Position numbers and translations under genes: made by a program. Below are positions 8,079 through 14,801 of a stretch of DNA of 22,986 nt, one piece after another. The stretch lies in the NCBI GenBank assembly GCA_030597485.1, contig JAUVRU010000004.1:1-22986 (forward strand). Reading direction: 5' to 3'. Every line of letters begins with the position of its first letter. The stretch's first letter is position 1. The notes under the pieces were generated by a model. It was not told the origin of the DNA. It searched no databases and worked only from the letters and a program-made list of their open reading frames with translations. This stretch comes from Anaerolineae bacterium (GTDB taxonomy: Bacteria; Chloroflexota; Anaerolineae; 4572-78; NAK82).

Positions 8079-8552
8079 ATGATAAGGATAGCTGGCAGCT
8101 ACACGTTTGACACATCTCCAGAGAACATCTGGCCGCGCATCTTTGACCCCGAGTCTCTCATGGGGCTGATTCCTGGATGTCAAGCGATCGAGCAGGTCAA
8201 CGCTGACGAATACAGAGGACAGATAGACATCGGACTGCCAGCAATCGTCGGCAAGTATCAGACCGCCGTCAGGCTGGTCGAGTACGACGAACCCCAATAC
8301 TGTACGTTCGAAGGCGAGGTAGACGGGGCGACGGGCTCCATCAAGGGCACAGCATCATTCAGGCTCAAGGAGGTGAACGGACACAAGACCTTGCTGGAGT
8401 ACGAAGGCCAGGGTCTGATCACAGGTGCACTGGGCAGACTCAGCTCCCGCCTCATCGAGGGCGTAGCTCAGACACTGATCAAACAAGGACTGGCAAGACT
8501 GAACCGAGAATTGGAATCTGATCAGGACAGGAGGCTCCATGCGAATCATTGA
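8079..8552 (+). CDS. CoxG-like SRPBCC-fold protein
   Basis: Small protein of the carbon monoxide dehydrogenase subunit G (CoxG) family, a START-like fold with a hydrophobic pocket. In carboxydotrophs CoxG helps attach CO dehydrogenase to the membrane, and relatives often accompany other molybdenum hydroxylases. The N-terminal SPENIWPRIFDPESLMGLIPGC segment (residues 13-34, in pieces) and the GTASFRL and LEYEGQG strands fit the family. It has 157 residues and lacks the C-terminal membrane helix of some CoxG proteins. I chose the ATG at 8079, with AGGA 7 nt before it; a GTG at 8040 would add 13 unlikely residues. The 3' end overlaps the next gene by 14 bp, which indicates translational coupling. 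Confidence 0.85.
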   Translation: MIRIAGSYTFDTSPENIWPRIFDPESLMGLIPGCQAIEQVNADEYRGQIDIGLPAIVGKYQTAVRLVEYDEPQYCTFEGEVDGATGSIKGTASFRLKEVNGHKTLLEYEGQGLITGALGRLSSRLIEGVAQTLIKQGLARLNRELESDQDRRLHANH

Positions 8553-9204
8553 TCTGTCTGTCCCCATTGGGGAGGATACGCTCAGCCCTCCCTCTGTCGA
8601 TGTCAGGCTGAAGCTCACCAGCAGCCACCGGGGTCCAGGCTTCTGGCAGGCCAGCAAGGTAGAAATGGTGCTTCACACCGGCTCACACGTGGATTTCACC
8701 AGACACGTGCAGGCGGATGGCGAAACAGCCGTTGACGTCTCCCTCGATCGAGTGTGTGGCGACGCCCTGGTGGTCGATCTCAGCTTCGCGCAGGCCAACC
8801 ACGAAATCTCGGTGGCCGATCTTGAAGCGCACGCGCCGGTTATCCGTCCAGGCGACATTGTGCTGGTGCGCACCGATTGGACTGAGAAGCAATGGGGCAA
8901 CTTCCCCACTTACTACCTGGAGTCGCCCTACTGCTCCCCCCAAGCGGCCCAATGGCTCATTGATAAGGGCGCCAAGGCTGTTGGATTCGACTGCTTCAGC
9001 GAGTACTGTGCGCGACTGCCTGACTTCACGTCAGAGGAGTTCATCATCCACAAGATAATACTGGAGAATGGAGCAATCTTGATGCAGCAGATGACTAACC
9101 TGTCCCAGCTGCCGACCGAAGGTCGCTTTCAGTTCTTTGCTCCGTTCATCAAGATGCGGGGCGCCGAAGGAGCGCCGGCTCGCTTCTTCGCCGTCCTAGA
9201 TTAG
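8539..9204 (+). CDS. Cyclase-family metal-dependent hydrolase (kynurenine formamidase/isatin hydrolase fold)
   Basis: Member of the cyclase family (Pfam PF04199), which contains arylformamidases, isatin hydrolases and polyketide cyclases; these usually cut amide bonds using Mn or Zn. The metal motif HxGTHxDxPxH appears as HTGSHVDFTRH at residues 46-56, with His46, His50, Asp52 and His56 kept, Ser for Thr and Thr for Pro. The segments RPGDIVLVRTDW and AKAVGFDCFSEY are typical. The 221 residues are a normal length. AGGAGG precedes the ATG and the gene overlaps the CoxG-like gene by 14 bp; the FAD subunit starts 15 bp after its stop. Inference: it may hydrolyse (open) the ring or amide made by the downstream hydroxylase. 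Confidence 0.87.
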   Translation: MRIIDLSVPIGEDTLSPPSVDVRLKLTSSHRGPGFWQASKVEMVLHTGSHVDFTRHVQADGETAVDVSLDRVCGDALVVDLSFAQANHEISVADLEAHAPVIRPGDIVLVRTDWTEKQWGNFPTYYLESPYCSPQAAQWLIDKGAKAVGFDCFSEYCARLPDFTSEEFIIHKIILENGAILMQQMTNLSQLPTEGRFQFFAPFIKMRGAEGAPARFFAVLD

Positions 9205-9219
9205 TCAGGAGGTGTTGAT

Positions 9220-10050
9220 TTGGCTACCAAAGAGTACTTCTTGCCGAAATCGTTGGATGAGGCAACGAGATTGTTGGCGGAGCACGGCCTTGATCTTCTG
9301 GTGATGGCCGGAGGGACACTGGCCATGCCGCTCATCAACGAAGGGATCTCCATGCCGGAAAAGGTGATGGGTCTGCGGCATGCCGGGCTTGACACCGCCA
9401 TCAGTTCCAACGGTGCGGTGATAATTGGAGCAACCGCCACTTTCACCAAGATGCTCGCCCTCAAGACCGTCCCACTCTTGCAGCAGGCGGCACGACACAT
9501 CGGTGGCTGGCAGATTCGCAATATGGGCACGGTCGGCGGCAATCTGTTTGCACCACCGCCAGCCGGCGATTTTGCCGCGGCACTGCTTGCCCTAGATGCC
9601 CAGGTCAAGCTGAGCGACAGTGACGGGCACCGCCTTCTTCCACTATCCGAATTCTACACAGGCTTTTTGACCACAGCGCTGGCTCCCGGTGAGCTGGTGA
9701 CCGAACTGCAGGTGCCAATTCCTCAAGGCAAGACAGCCTTCAGCAAGTTGGGACGCAAGCATGCAAATACCCCGGCCGTAGTCACCGTGGCAGCACACAT
9801 CATTGTGGAAGGCCAGAGTGTGACAGATGCCCGAATTGCCCTGAATGGCGTTGGAGCCCACCCCATCCGGGCCACCCAGGCCGAAGCAGCGCTGGTCGGC
9901 TCGCCTCTGGACGAGCAAGCCATTGCTGGCGCGGGTGCAGCCGCTTCCCAGGAGTGCGAGCCGTTCACCGACGCGAACGCAAGCGAATGGTACCGGCGCA
10001 AGATGACGGATGTGTACGTGCGCCGCACACTGGCGCAGATTGCCGGATAG
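9220..10050 (+). CDS. Molybdenum hydroxylase, FAD-binding (medium) subunit
   Basis: CoxM/XdhB/NdhF-type subunit that passes electrons from the 2Fe-2S clusters to an acceptor through FAD. The two FAD pyrophosphate-binding motifs are visible: AGGT at residues 30-33 and TVGGN at 104-108, followed by the PAGDFAAALLALDA segment. A CO_deh_flav_C-type domain follows from about residue 175. The 276 residues are typical. The start is TTG: AGGAGG lies 7 nt before it, and no ATG or GTG fits at the N-terminus. There is no 4-hydroxybenzoyl-CoA reductase-type extra 4Fe-4S insertion that I can recognise. It is the first of four consecutive structural genes; 11 bp separate it from the iron-sulfur subunit. 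Confidence 0.93.
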   Translation: MATKEYFLPKSLDEATRLLAEHGLDLLVMAGGTLAMPLINEGISMPEKVMGLRHAGLDTAISSNGAVIIGATATFTKMLALKTVPLLQQAARHIGGWQIRNMGTVGGNLFAPPPAGDFAAALLALDAQVKLSDSDGHRLLPLSEFYTGFLTTALAPGELVTELQVPIPQGKTAFSKLGRKHANTPAVVTVAAHIIVEGQSVTDARIALNGVGAHPIRATQAEAALVGSPLDEQAIAGAGAAASQECEPFTDANASEWYRRKMTDVYVRRTLAQIAG

Positions 10051-10061
10051 GAGAAACACGC

Positions 10062-10538
10062 ATGACATCCAAGATTGTCAACTTCAATCTGAACGGTCGT
10101 GATGTTGAGGTGATGGCAAAGCCGCTGACAACGCTGCAGACTGTGTTGCGCGAGCAATTGCATTACACGGCCACAAAAGCGGGCTGCAAGCAAGGTGGCT
10201 GCGGCAGCTGCACGGTGCTGGTCAACGGAGAGCCGATGGCATCTTGTCTGTTGCCGGTCGAGGACGTAGTCGGACAGCAGATCACGACGCTGGAGGGCCT
10301 GACCCCAGCGGAGGGGCTGCACCCCATCCAGGAAGCCTTCTTTGAGAACTACGCCATCCAGTGTGGCTATTGCTCCCCTGGCATGATCATGGTGATAAAG
10401 GCTCTGTTGGATCGCAACCCTCAACCGACCCGAGAGGAAATCATCGAGGCGATAGCCGGCAACCTCTGTCGCTGCACCGGCTACGAGCCCATCATAGAGG
10501 CGGCTCAGGACGCCGCCCGTCGGCTGAATGACGGATAG
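10062..10538 (+). CDS. Molybdenum hydroxylase, 2Fe-2S (small) subunit
   Basis: CoxS/XdhC/NdhS-type subunit that carries electrons from molybdenum to FAD. The plant-ferredoxin-like cluster is bound by Cys42, Cys47, Cys50 and Cys62 (GCKQGGCGSC and following), and the helical-domain cluster by Cys101, Cys104, Cys136 and Cys138 (CGYCSPGM and NLCRCTGY). All eight ligands are present and the 158 residues are the usual length. AGGAGA lies 7 nt before the ATG, overlapping the end of the FAD subunit gene. It is followed after 18 bp by the split molybdopterin subunit. Confidence 0.96.
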   Translation: MTSKIVNFNLNGRDVEVMAKPLTTLQTVLREQLHYTATKAGCKQGGCGSCTVLVNGEPMASCLLPVEDVVGQQITTLEGLTPAEGLHPIQEAFFENYAIQCGYCSPGMIMVIKALLDRNPQPTREEIIEAIAGNLCRCTGYEPIIEAAQDAARRLNDG

Positions 10539-10556
10539 AGAGACAAGGAGATCGGA

Positions 10557-11903
10557 ATGATGACTGAATCCGAAAAGAAGTTGAACGTAGTCGGCAAATC
10601 TGTCCCCCGGCGCGACGGCGTCGGACACGTGACGGGCAAAACTGTTTACGTCGATGACATCACATTCCCTGACATGCTCTATCTGAAAATGGTGCGCAGC
10701 CCGGTGCACCATGCCCGCATCAAGGGCCTTGATTTCTCAGCAGCCGAGGAAGTGCCTGGCTTCGTCCGGGCCTTGACGCATCAGGATGTCCCCAAGAACA
10801 TCTACACGATCCTGTGCTTGATCGGCGTTGGGCCTGATGAGGAGCCCGTGCTTGCCGAAGACAAGGTACTCTACAAGGGTGAACCAATCGCCGCCATCCT
10901 GGCAGAAACGGAAGACGCCGCCGTGGAAGCAGCCTCCAGAGTCATACCGGACCTGGAGGAGTTGCCGGCCGTTTTCGATGTGGAGGAAGCGCTGAAGCCT
11001 GACGCCCCCATCCTGAAAGAGTGGGGCACCAACCACTTCGTCTACGAAGGCCACCACTGTCGCCGCGTGCGCCTGGGCGATGTGGAGAGAGCTTTTGGCG
11101 AGGCCGATTACATCGTGGAGGAGCGCTACCAGACCAGCCCCATCGAGCACGCACCGACCGAGACGACAGCCTGCGTTGCCAAGCCCGAGCCGAATGGACG
11201 ATACACAGTCTATACCAATACCCAGGCGCTCTACTTCACCCTGGACAACACGGCCTTGATCTTGCAGCTGCCGTTCAACAAGCTGCACTTTGTTGGCGGC
11301 ACGGTAGGTGGCGCCTTTGGCGGCAAGGTGGATGTGATCGTTGAACCCATTGCCATATTGGGCGCTATGAAGACGGGACGGCCTGTGAAGTTTAGGTATA
11401 CGCGCGAGGAGGAGATGCGCGTTTCGTCCACCCGCAGCGCTTGGCGGCTGTATTACAAGGACGGGGTTATGAAAAACGGGCAGATCATCGCCCGCCAGAT
11501 AACATCCTACGCGGACTCCGGGGCCTACAACCGTCACACCCCGTACGCGGTCACAAAACACGCTGCCAACGTCGCCGGCCCCTATGCAATCCCAAACGTG
11601 TGGATCGACGCCTACTGCGTCTACACGAATCGGCAACCGGCCAGCGCTATGCGTGGTTTCGGCGTTACCCCTGCTTCCTTCGCAATTGAAGTGCAGATGG
11701 ACAAGATTGCGGAGACCATTGGCATGGACCCATGGGAGATTCGGTTCGTCAATGCCTATCGCAACGGTGACATCAAACCGCATCAGAAGATAGTCGAGGA
11801 TGCGACGCTCATCGAGACAATGCAGGCCGCCGCTGAAATGGTAGGCCACGGATTGTCTGATAGATCGCTCGCTATGAACTCTTGGGACAGGGAGAAGGTG
11901 TAA
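10557..11903 (+). CDS. Molybdenum hydroxylase, molybdopterin subunit N-terminal half (NdhL-like)
   Basis: First part of the catalytic subunit: the aldehyde oxidase/xanthine dehydrogenase a/b hammerhead domain (about residues 20-130) and the first molybdopterin-binding domain (about 150-425). Key motifs are GGTVGGAFGGK (247-257) and AMRGFG (364-369). The CO-dehydrogenase active-site loop AYRCSFR is absent, so it is not a form I CO dehydrogenase. At 448 residues it lacks the second molybdopterin domain, which is encoded by the next gene one base after the TAA. The split matches NdhL/NdhM (about 50 and 37 kDa) of Eubacterium barkeri nicotinate dehydrogenase, as I remember that enzyme. AAGGAG lies 6 nt before the ATG. 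Substrate unknown. Confidence 0.92.
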   Translation: MMTESEKKLNVVGKSVPRRDGVGHVTGKTVYVDDITFPDMLYLKMVRSPVHHARIKGLDFSAAEEVPGFVRALTHQDVPKNIYTILCLIGVGPDEEPVLAEDKVLYKGEPIAAILAETEDAAVEAASRVIPDLEELPAVFDVEEALKPDAPILKEWGTNHFVYEGHHCRRVRLGDVERAFGEADYIVEERYQTSPIEHAPTETTACVAKPEPNGRYTVYTNTQALYFTLDNTALILQLPFNKLHFVGGTVGGAFGGKVDVIVEPIAILGAMKTGRPVKFRYTREEEMRVSSTRSAWRLYYKDGVMKNGQIIARQITSYADSGAYNRHTPYAVTKHAANVAGPYAIPNVWIDAYCVYTNRQPASAMRGFGVTPASFAIEVQMDKIAETIGMDPWEIRFVNAYRNGDIKPHQKIVEDATLIETMQAAAEMVGHGLSDRSLAMNSWDREKV

Positions 11904-11904
11904 C

Positions 11905-12918
11905 ATGGCCAAGCTAAGAGGAACTGGCATTGCAGCGGTCAATTATCCTACCGGTATGAATCTGGGCGGCGATCCAAGCCAGGCGCTCATCCACGCCACT
12001 ACCACTGGCACTTTCATGATCTCCCTCGCTAGTACCGACCTGGGACAGGGGCTCAAGACGGTGCTGGCACAAATCGGCGCCGAGACACTGGGCCTGCCCT
12101 TCGAGAACGTGCTGATTAACACTGGTGACACTGACACAGGCCCTCACTGTATGGGCACGTTTGCCAGCCGGGCTACTCACCGTGTGGGCAACGCTATCAT
12201 TATGGCGGCCGAGGAGGCACGCAAGGTGATGATGGAAGTGGCCGCCGATGAATTGGAGGTCAGTCCGGACGATCTGGAGACGGACGGCCAGGGCAACATC
12301 CTGGTCAAGGGCTCACCCGACCGCTCGATCAACATAGTGGACCTGGCGTTGGCTGCGCACTTCAAGTACGGAAAGACCATCTCCGGACGTGGAATCTATA
12401 TGAAACCCAAGAGCGATGTGGATCCGGAGACGGGCAAGATGGACCCTGACTCGACCGAGGCACACGCCTGCTCGGTGGCCGATGTGGAGGTGGACACTGA
12501 GACCGGTGAGGTAACCGTCCTGAGCCTGAAGAGTGCCTACGAGGGGGGTCGCCAGGTCAATCCAGCCCTGGTCAAAGGACAGATCAGGGGCGGTTCTTTT
12601 ATGAGTGTATCGCATGCCCTATATGAGACTACGGCACCTTATTATCCGGCCCCTGACCACAGTCCCGGCAGTTTCAGCGAATACGTGATTCCCGGTCCCT
12701 ACGAAGCGCCGGAGATCGAGAGCGTGGTGTTGGAGTACCCATCTGTGAATGGACCATACGGGGCTAAAGGTGTGGGCGAGATGACGGCCAATTCCGGTAT
12801 CCCCGCCATCATCAACGCGGTGTCCAACGCAATAGGCGTGCGTCTCACCGAGTATCCTGTGACGCCGGAAAAAGTGCTGCACGCACTGGAAGAGTCACCG
12901 AACGCCACCAGCCATTAG
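11905..12918 (+). CDS. Molybdenum hydroxylase, molybdopterin subunit C-terminal half (NdhM-like)
   Basis: Second molybdopterin-binding domain of the xanthine dehydrogenase family. It starts at the KLRGTGIA strand that in fused homologues follows the inter-domain linker, then has LASTDLGQGLKTVLAQI (41-57) and ends with GAKGVGEMTAN (287-297), where Glu292 matches the catalytic Glu (Glu1261 in bovine xanthine oxidase). The reading frame differs from the upstream gene, and GGAGAAGG lies 6 nt before the ATG, inside the end of the upstream gene. This supports an independently translated subunit rather than a sequencing error. The 337 residues plus the 448 upstream equal one normal large subunit (about 780). 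It is the last gene before a 181-bp gap with a strong hairpin. Confidence 0.92.
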   Translation: MAKLRGTGIAAVNYPTGMNLGGDPSQALIHATTTGTFMISLASTDLGQGLKTVLAQIGAETLGLPFENVLINTGDTDTGPHCMGTFASRATHRVGNAIIMAAEEARKVMMEVAADELEVSPDDLETDGQGNILVKGSPDRSINIVDLALAAHFKYGKTISGRGIYMKPKSDVDPETGKMDPDSTEAHACSVADVEVDTETGEVTVLSLKSAYEGGRQVNPALVKGQIRGGSFMSVSHALYETTAPYYPAPDHSPGSFSEYVIPGPYEAPEIESVVLEYPSVNGPYGAKGVGEMTANSGIPAIINAVSNAIGVRLTEYPVTPEKVLHALEESPNATSH

Positions 12919-12965
12919 CGACCATCTTCTGGTGTAACGAGTGGCACCTGCCCCATCAGCTTGAA

Positions 12966-13012
12966 CCCCCCGTCCGCATTCACCGATGGTCTGGTCATCG
13001 GCGGACGGGGGG
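12966..13012 (+). other. Long perfect-stem hairpin after the hydroxylase genes
   Basis: The outer stem is 11 bp of perfect complementarity (CCCCCCGTCCG at 12966-12976 with CGGACGGGGGG at 13002-13012). An inner 6-bp stem (CCGATG 12983-12988 with CATCGG 12996-13001) closes a 7-nt loop, with a 6-nt bulge on the left side. No T-run follows, so it is not a canonical intrinsic terminator. It could stabilise or process the upstream mRNA, or reduce expression of the downstream genes. Confidence 0.6.
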
Positions 13013-13099
13013 CGAACGGCCATCAACGTGGGGTGCTTCCCTGTCGCTGGCTGCGACCACCAGCTGCAATATTGGAGATAAACTCCCGGAGGAAGGATA

Positions 13100-13411
13100 A
13101 TGCTCAAGGTTATCTCACTACTCAAACGCAAAGAAGGCATGAGTCTGGAAGCGTTCCGCCAGTGGGCACTGGAGGAACACCCCCCACTGGGCAAGAAGCT
13201 GCCCGGCATTCGCCATTACCGAATGAGCGTGGTGCTCGAGGACGATCCTACCCTGCCATGTGACGCTGTCTCAGAATTCTGGTTTGACGACAATGACGCC
13301 CGGGTGGCTGCCTTTGGCACGCCCCAGGGCAAGGCAGCAGCCGAGGACGCGGCATCGCATTGCTCGTCACGCGTTCACCTGCTAACAGAGGAAACAGTCA
13401 TCATCGAATAG
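13100..13411 (+). CDS. EthD-family dimeric alpha-beta barrel protein
   Basis: Small protein of the EthD family, a ferredoxin-like dimeric alpha+beta barrel. Family members include a protein needed for ethyl tert-butyl ether degradation and several ring-modifying enzymes or helpers. The N-terminal strand KVISLLKRKEGMSLEAFRQWA followed by the EEHPPLGKKLPGIRHY segment is typical (about residues 3-40). The length is 103 residues, and GGAGGAAGG lies just before the ATG. It sits between the hydroxylase genes and the xdhC maturation gene. A role in handling the hydroxylase substrate or product is inference from position only. Confidence 0.82.
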   Translation: MLKVISLLKRKEGMSLEAFRQWALEEHPPLGKKLPGIRHYRMSVVLEDDPTLPCDAVSEFWFDDNDARVAAFGTPQGKAAAEDAASHCSSRVHLLTEETVIIE

Positions 13412-13553
13412 GTTTGACGGGCACGACGGATCGAGCAGATCGCTGGCGTCAACCTGTGGAGTGGCCAAAGACCCGCGAGCAGCAAGCCACATCTCGCGTA
13501 CGTGTGGTCGCACTTGACTGGAAACTGAGAACCCGGGGCGTATCGGTTTCGCG

Positions 13554-14594
13554 ATGGACGACATACTCAAGAGCCTGGAAACGTGGCGTTCACAGAATGA
13601 ACAGATAGCCATTGCCACCGTGGTCAGCACGTGGGGATCATCTCCACGCCCGGTTGGCGCCAAGCTGGCAACGACACTCAGCGGCGCCATTGCAGGCTCG
13701 GTGAGCGCTGGATGCGTTGAGGGTGCGGTCATCGAAGCCGGCACCGAAGTCTTGAAGTCAGGACAACCGCGCTTGATGGCTTTCGGCGTTGCCGACGAGG
13801 ATGCCTGGGAAGTAGGGCTGGCGTGCGGCGGCTCCATCCAGGTGCTGGTTGAACCATTCTCAGCCTGGGGTGGCATCTATGATTCGCTGAGACAACACCT
13901 GGAAGCACGTCGCCCTATGGCTGTGGTCAGCGTGATCGACGGCACGGACGACCTGGCGAACCACAAGATGATCGTGCTGGCCGATGGCAGCACCGAGGGT
14001 GATCTCTCCTTGCCCGATCACACGAAGCAGGTCACGGAGAGAGCTCTGGAGCTACTGGCGCAAGGCACAGGCGGAACGCTGGATCTCAAAGATGGGCCTG
14101 CCCTGTTCATTGAGGTGTACCCTCCCGTGCCGCGTTTGATCATCGTTGGCGCCGTTCACGTGGCCGAGTTGCTGGTTTCGCTGGCCAACCTGGTGGGCTT
14201 CGACACGGTCGTCGTCGATCCGCGCGCCGCCTTCGCCACCCGTGAGCGATTTCCACACGCTACCCAGCTGGTGAAGGAGTGGCCACAAGAAGTGCTGCCC
14301 AGTATGCAACTGGATGAATCGGCCTACGTCACGGTACTCACGCACGATCCCAAGCTGGATGATCCCGCCCTGCAGATTGTGTTGAGCAGCAACGCACGGT
14401 ACGTTGGGGCATTGGGCAGCCGCCGTACACACGCCAAACGTCTCGAGCGGCTTCGCCAGTTGGGACTGACTGAAGCCCAGCTGGCCCGCCTGCATGCCCC
14501 GATTGGCCTGCGTTTGGGCGGCCGGTCGCCCGGCGAGATCGCGCTGAGCATTATGGCGCAAGTGGTCCAGGCAAAGTACGGTCCCCATGTTTGA
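13554..14594 (+). CDS. XdhC/CoxI-family molybdenum hydroxylase maturation factor
   Basis: Cytoplasmic chaperone of the XdhC/CoxI family, which binds molybdenum cofactor, promotes its sulfuration and inserts it into the hydroxylase. The N-terminal XdhC_CoxI domain has the conserved cysteines in AGCVEGAVIEA (Cys54) and LACGGSIQVLVEP (Cys91). The C-terminal Rossmann-type domain (about 195-335) has LIIVGAVHVAELL and ALGSRRTHAKRLERL. The 346 residues are typical of the two-domain form. The ribosome binding site is weak. The ATG of a disrupted AAA+ ATPase gene (14587) overlaps its last codons, as expected for an original xdhC-moxR pair. Its presence supports a functional hydroxylase. Confidence 0.93.
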   Translation: MDDILKSLETWRSQNEQIAIATVVSTWGSSPRPVGAKLATTLSGAIAGSVSAGCVEGAVIEAGTEVLKSGQPRLMAFGVADEDAWEVGLACGGSIQVLVEPFSAWGGIYDSLRQHLEARRPMAVVSVIDGTDDLANHKMIVLADGSTEGDLSLPDHTKQVTERALELLAQGTGGTLDLKDGPALFIEVYPPVPRLIIVGAVHVAELLVSLANLVGFDTVVVDPRAAFATRERFPHATQLVKEWPQEVLPSMQLDESAYVTVLTHDPKLDDPALQIVLSSNARYVGALGSRRTHAKRLERLRQLGLTEAQLARLHAPIGLRLGGRSPGEIALSIMAQVVQAKYGPHV

Positions 14595-14801
14595 CACAAT
14601 CGAGAACACCCAGCAAGCTATGCCCGACTAGCACTACATCGCGGACCGGGCACTCTCCACCGTGATCTTCCTGGCAGCAAAGAGCTCAGCAAACCGCTAT
14701 TCCTGGAAGGAGAGGCAGGCGTAGGCAAAACAGAGGTGGCGAAAGTCCTGCCAAGCATCTCGGGCACACAGTTGATCTGCCTCAGAGGACAGTTGGGATG
14801 A
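14587..14801 (+). pseudogene. Relic of a MoxR/CoxD-type AAA+ ATPase
   Basis: The ATG at 14587 overlaps the end of the xdhC gene. The frame reads through residues like those at the start of MoxR/CoxD ATPases, is stopped by TAG at 14629-14631, then continues as HYIADRALSTVIFLAAK. Near 14683-14693 the frame shifts, and the new frame gives KPLFLEGEAGVGKTEVAKVL with a complete Walker A motif (GEAGVGKT, 14709-14732), ending at TGA 14799-14801. Everything downstream of Walker A (Walker B, sensors, arginine finger) is gone, replaced by the lipoprotein gene that starts at 14798. CoxD-type ATPases help assemble the active site of CO dehydrogenase-like enzymes. There is a stop, a frameshift and a 3' deletion, so it is dead. 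Confidence 0.85.

Noticed and set aside
10737..11942. A 401-codon minus-strand frame, and a 329-codon one at 9723-10712.
   Set aside because: Both are antisense to clear molybdenum hydroxylase subunits and carry no recognisable domain.
10557..12918. Annotation of the hydroxylase as aerobic CO dehydrogenase, suggested by the CoxG, CoxM, CoxS and CoxI-like neighbours.
   Set aside because: The form I CoxL active-site loop with its catalytic Cys (AYRCSFR) is absent; the sequence has AMRGFG, and the large subunit is split.
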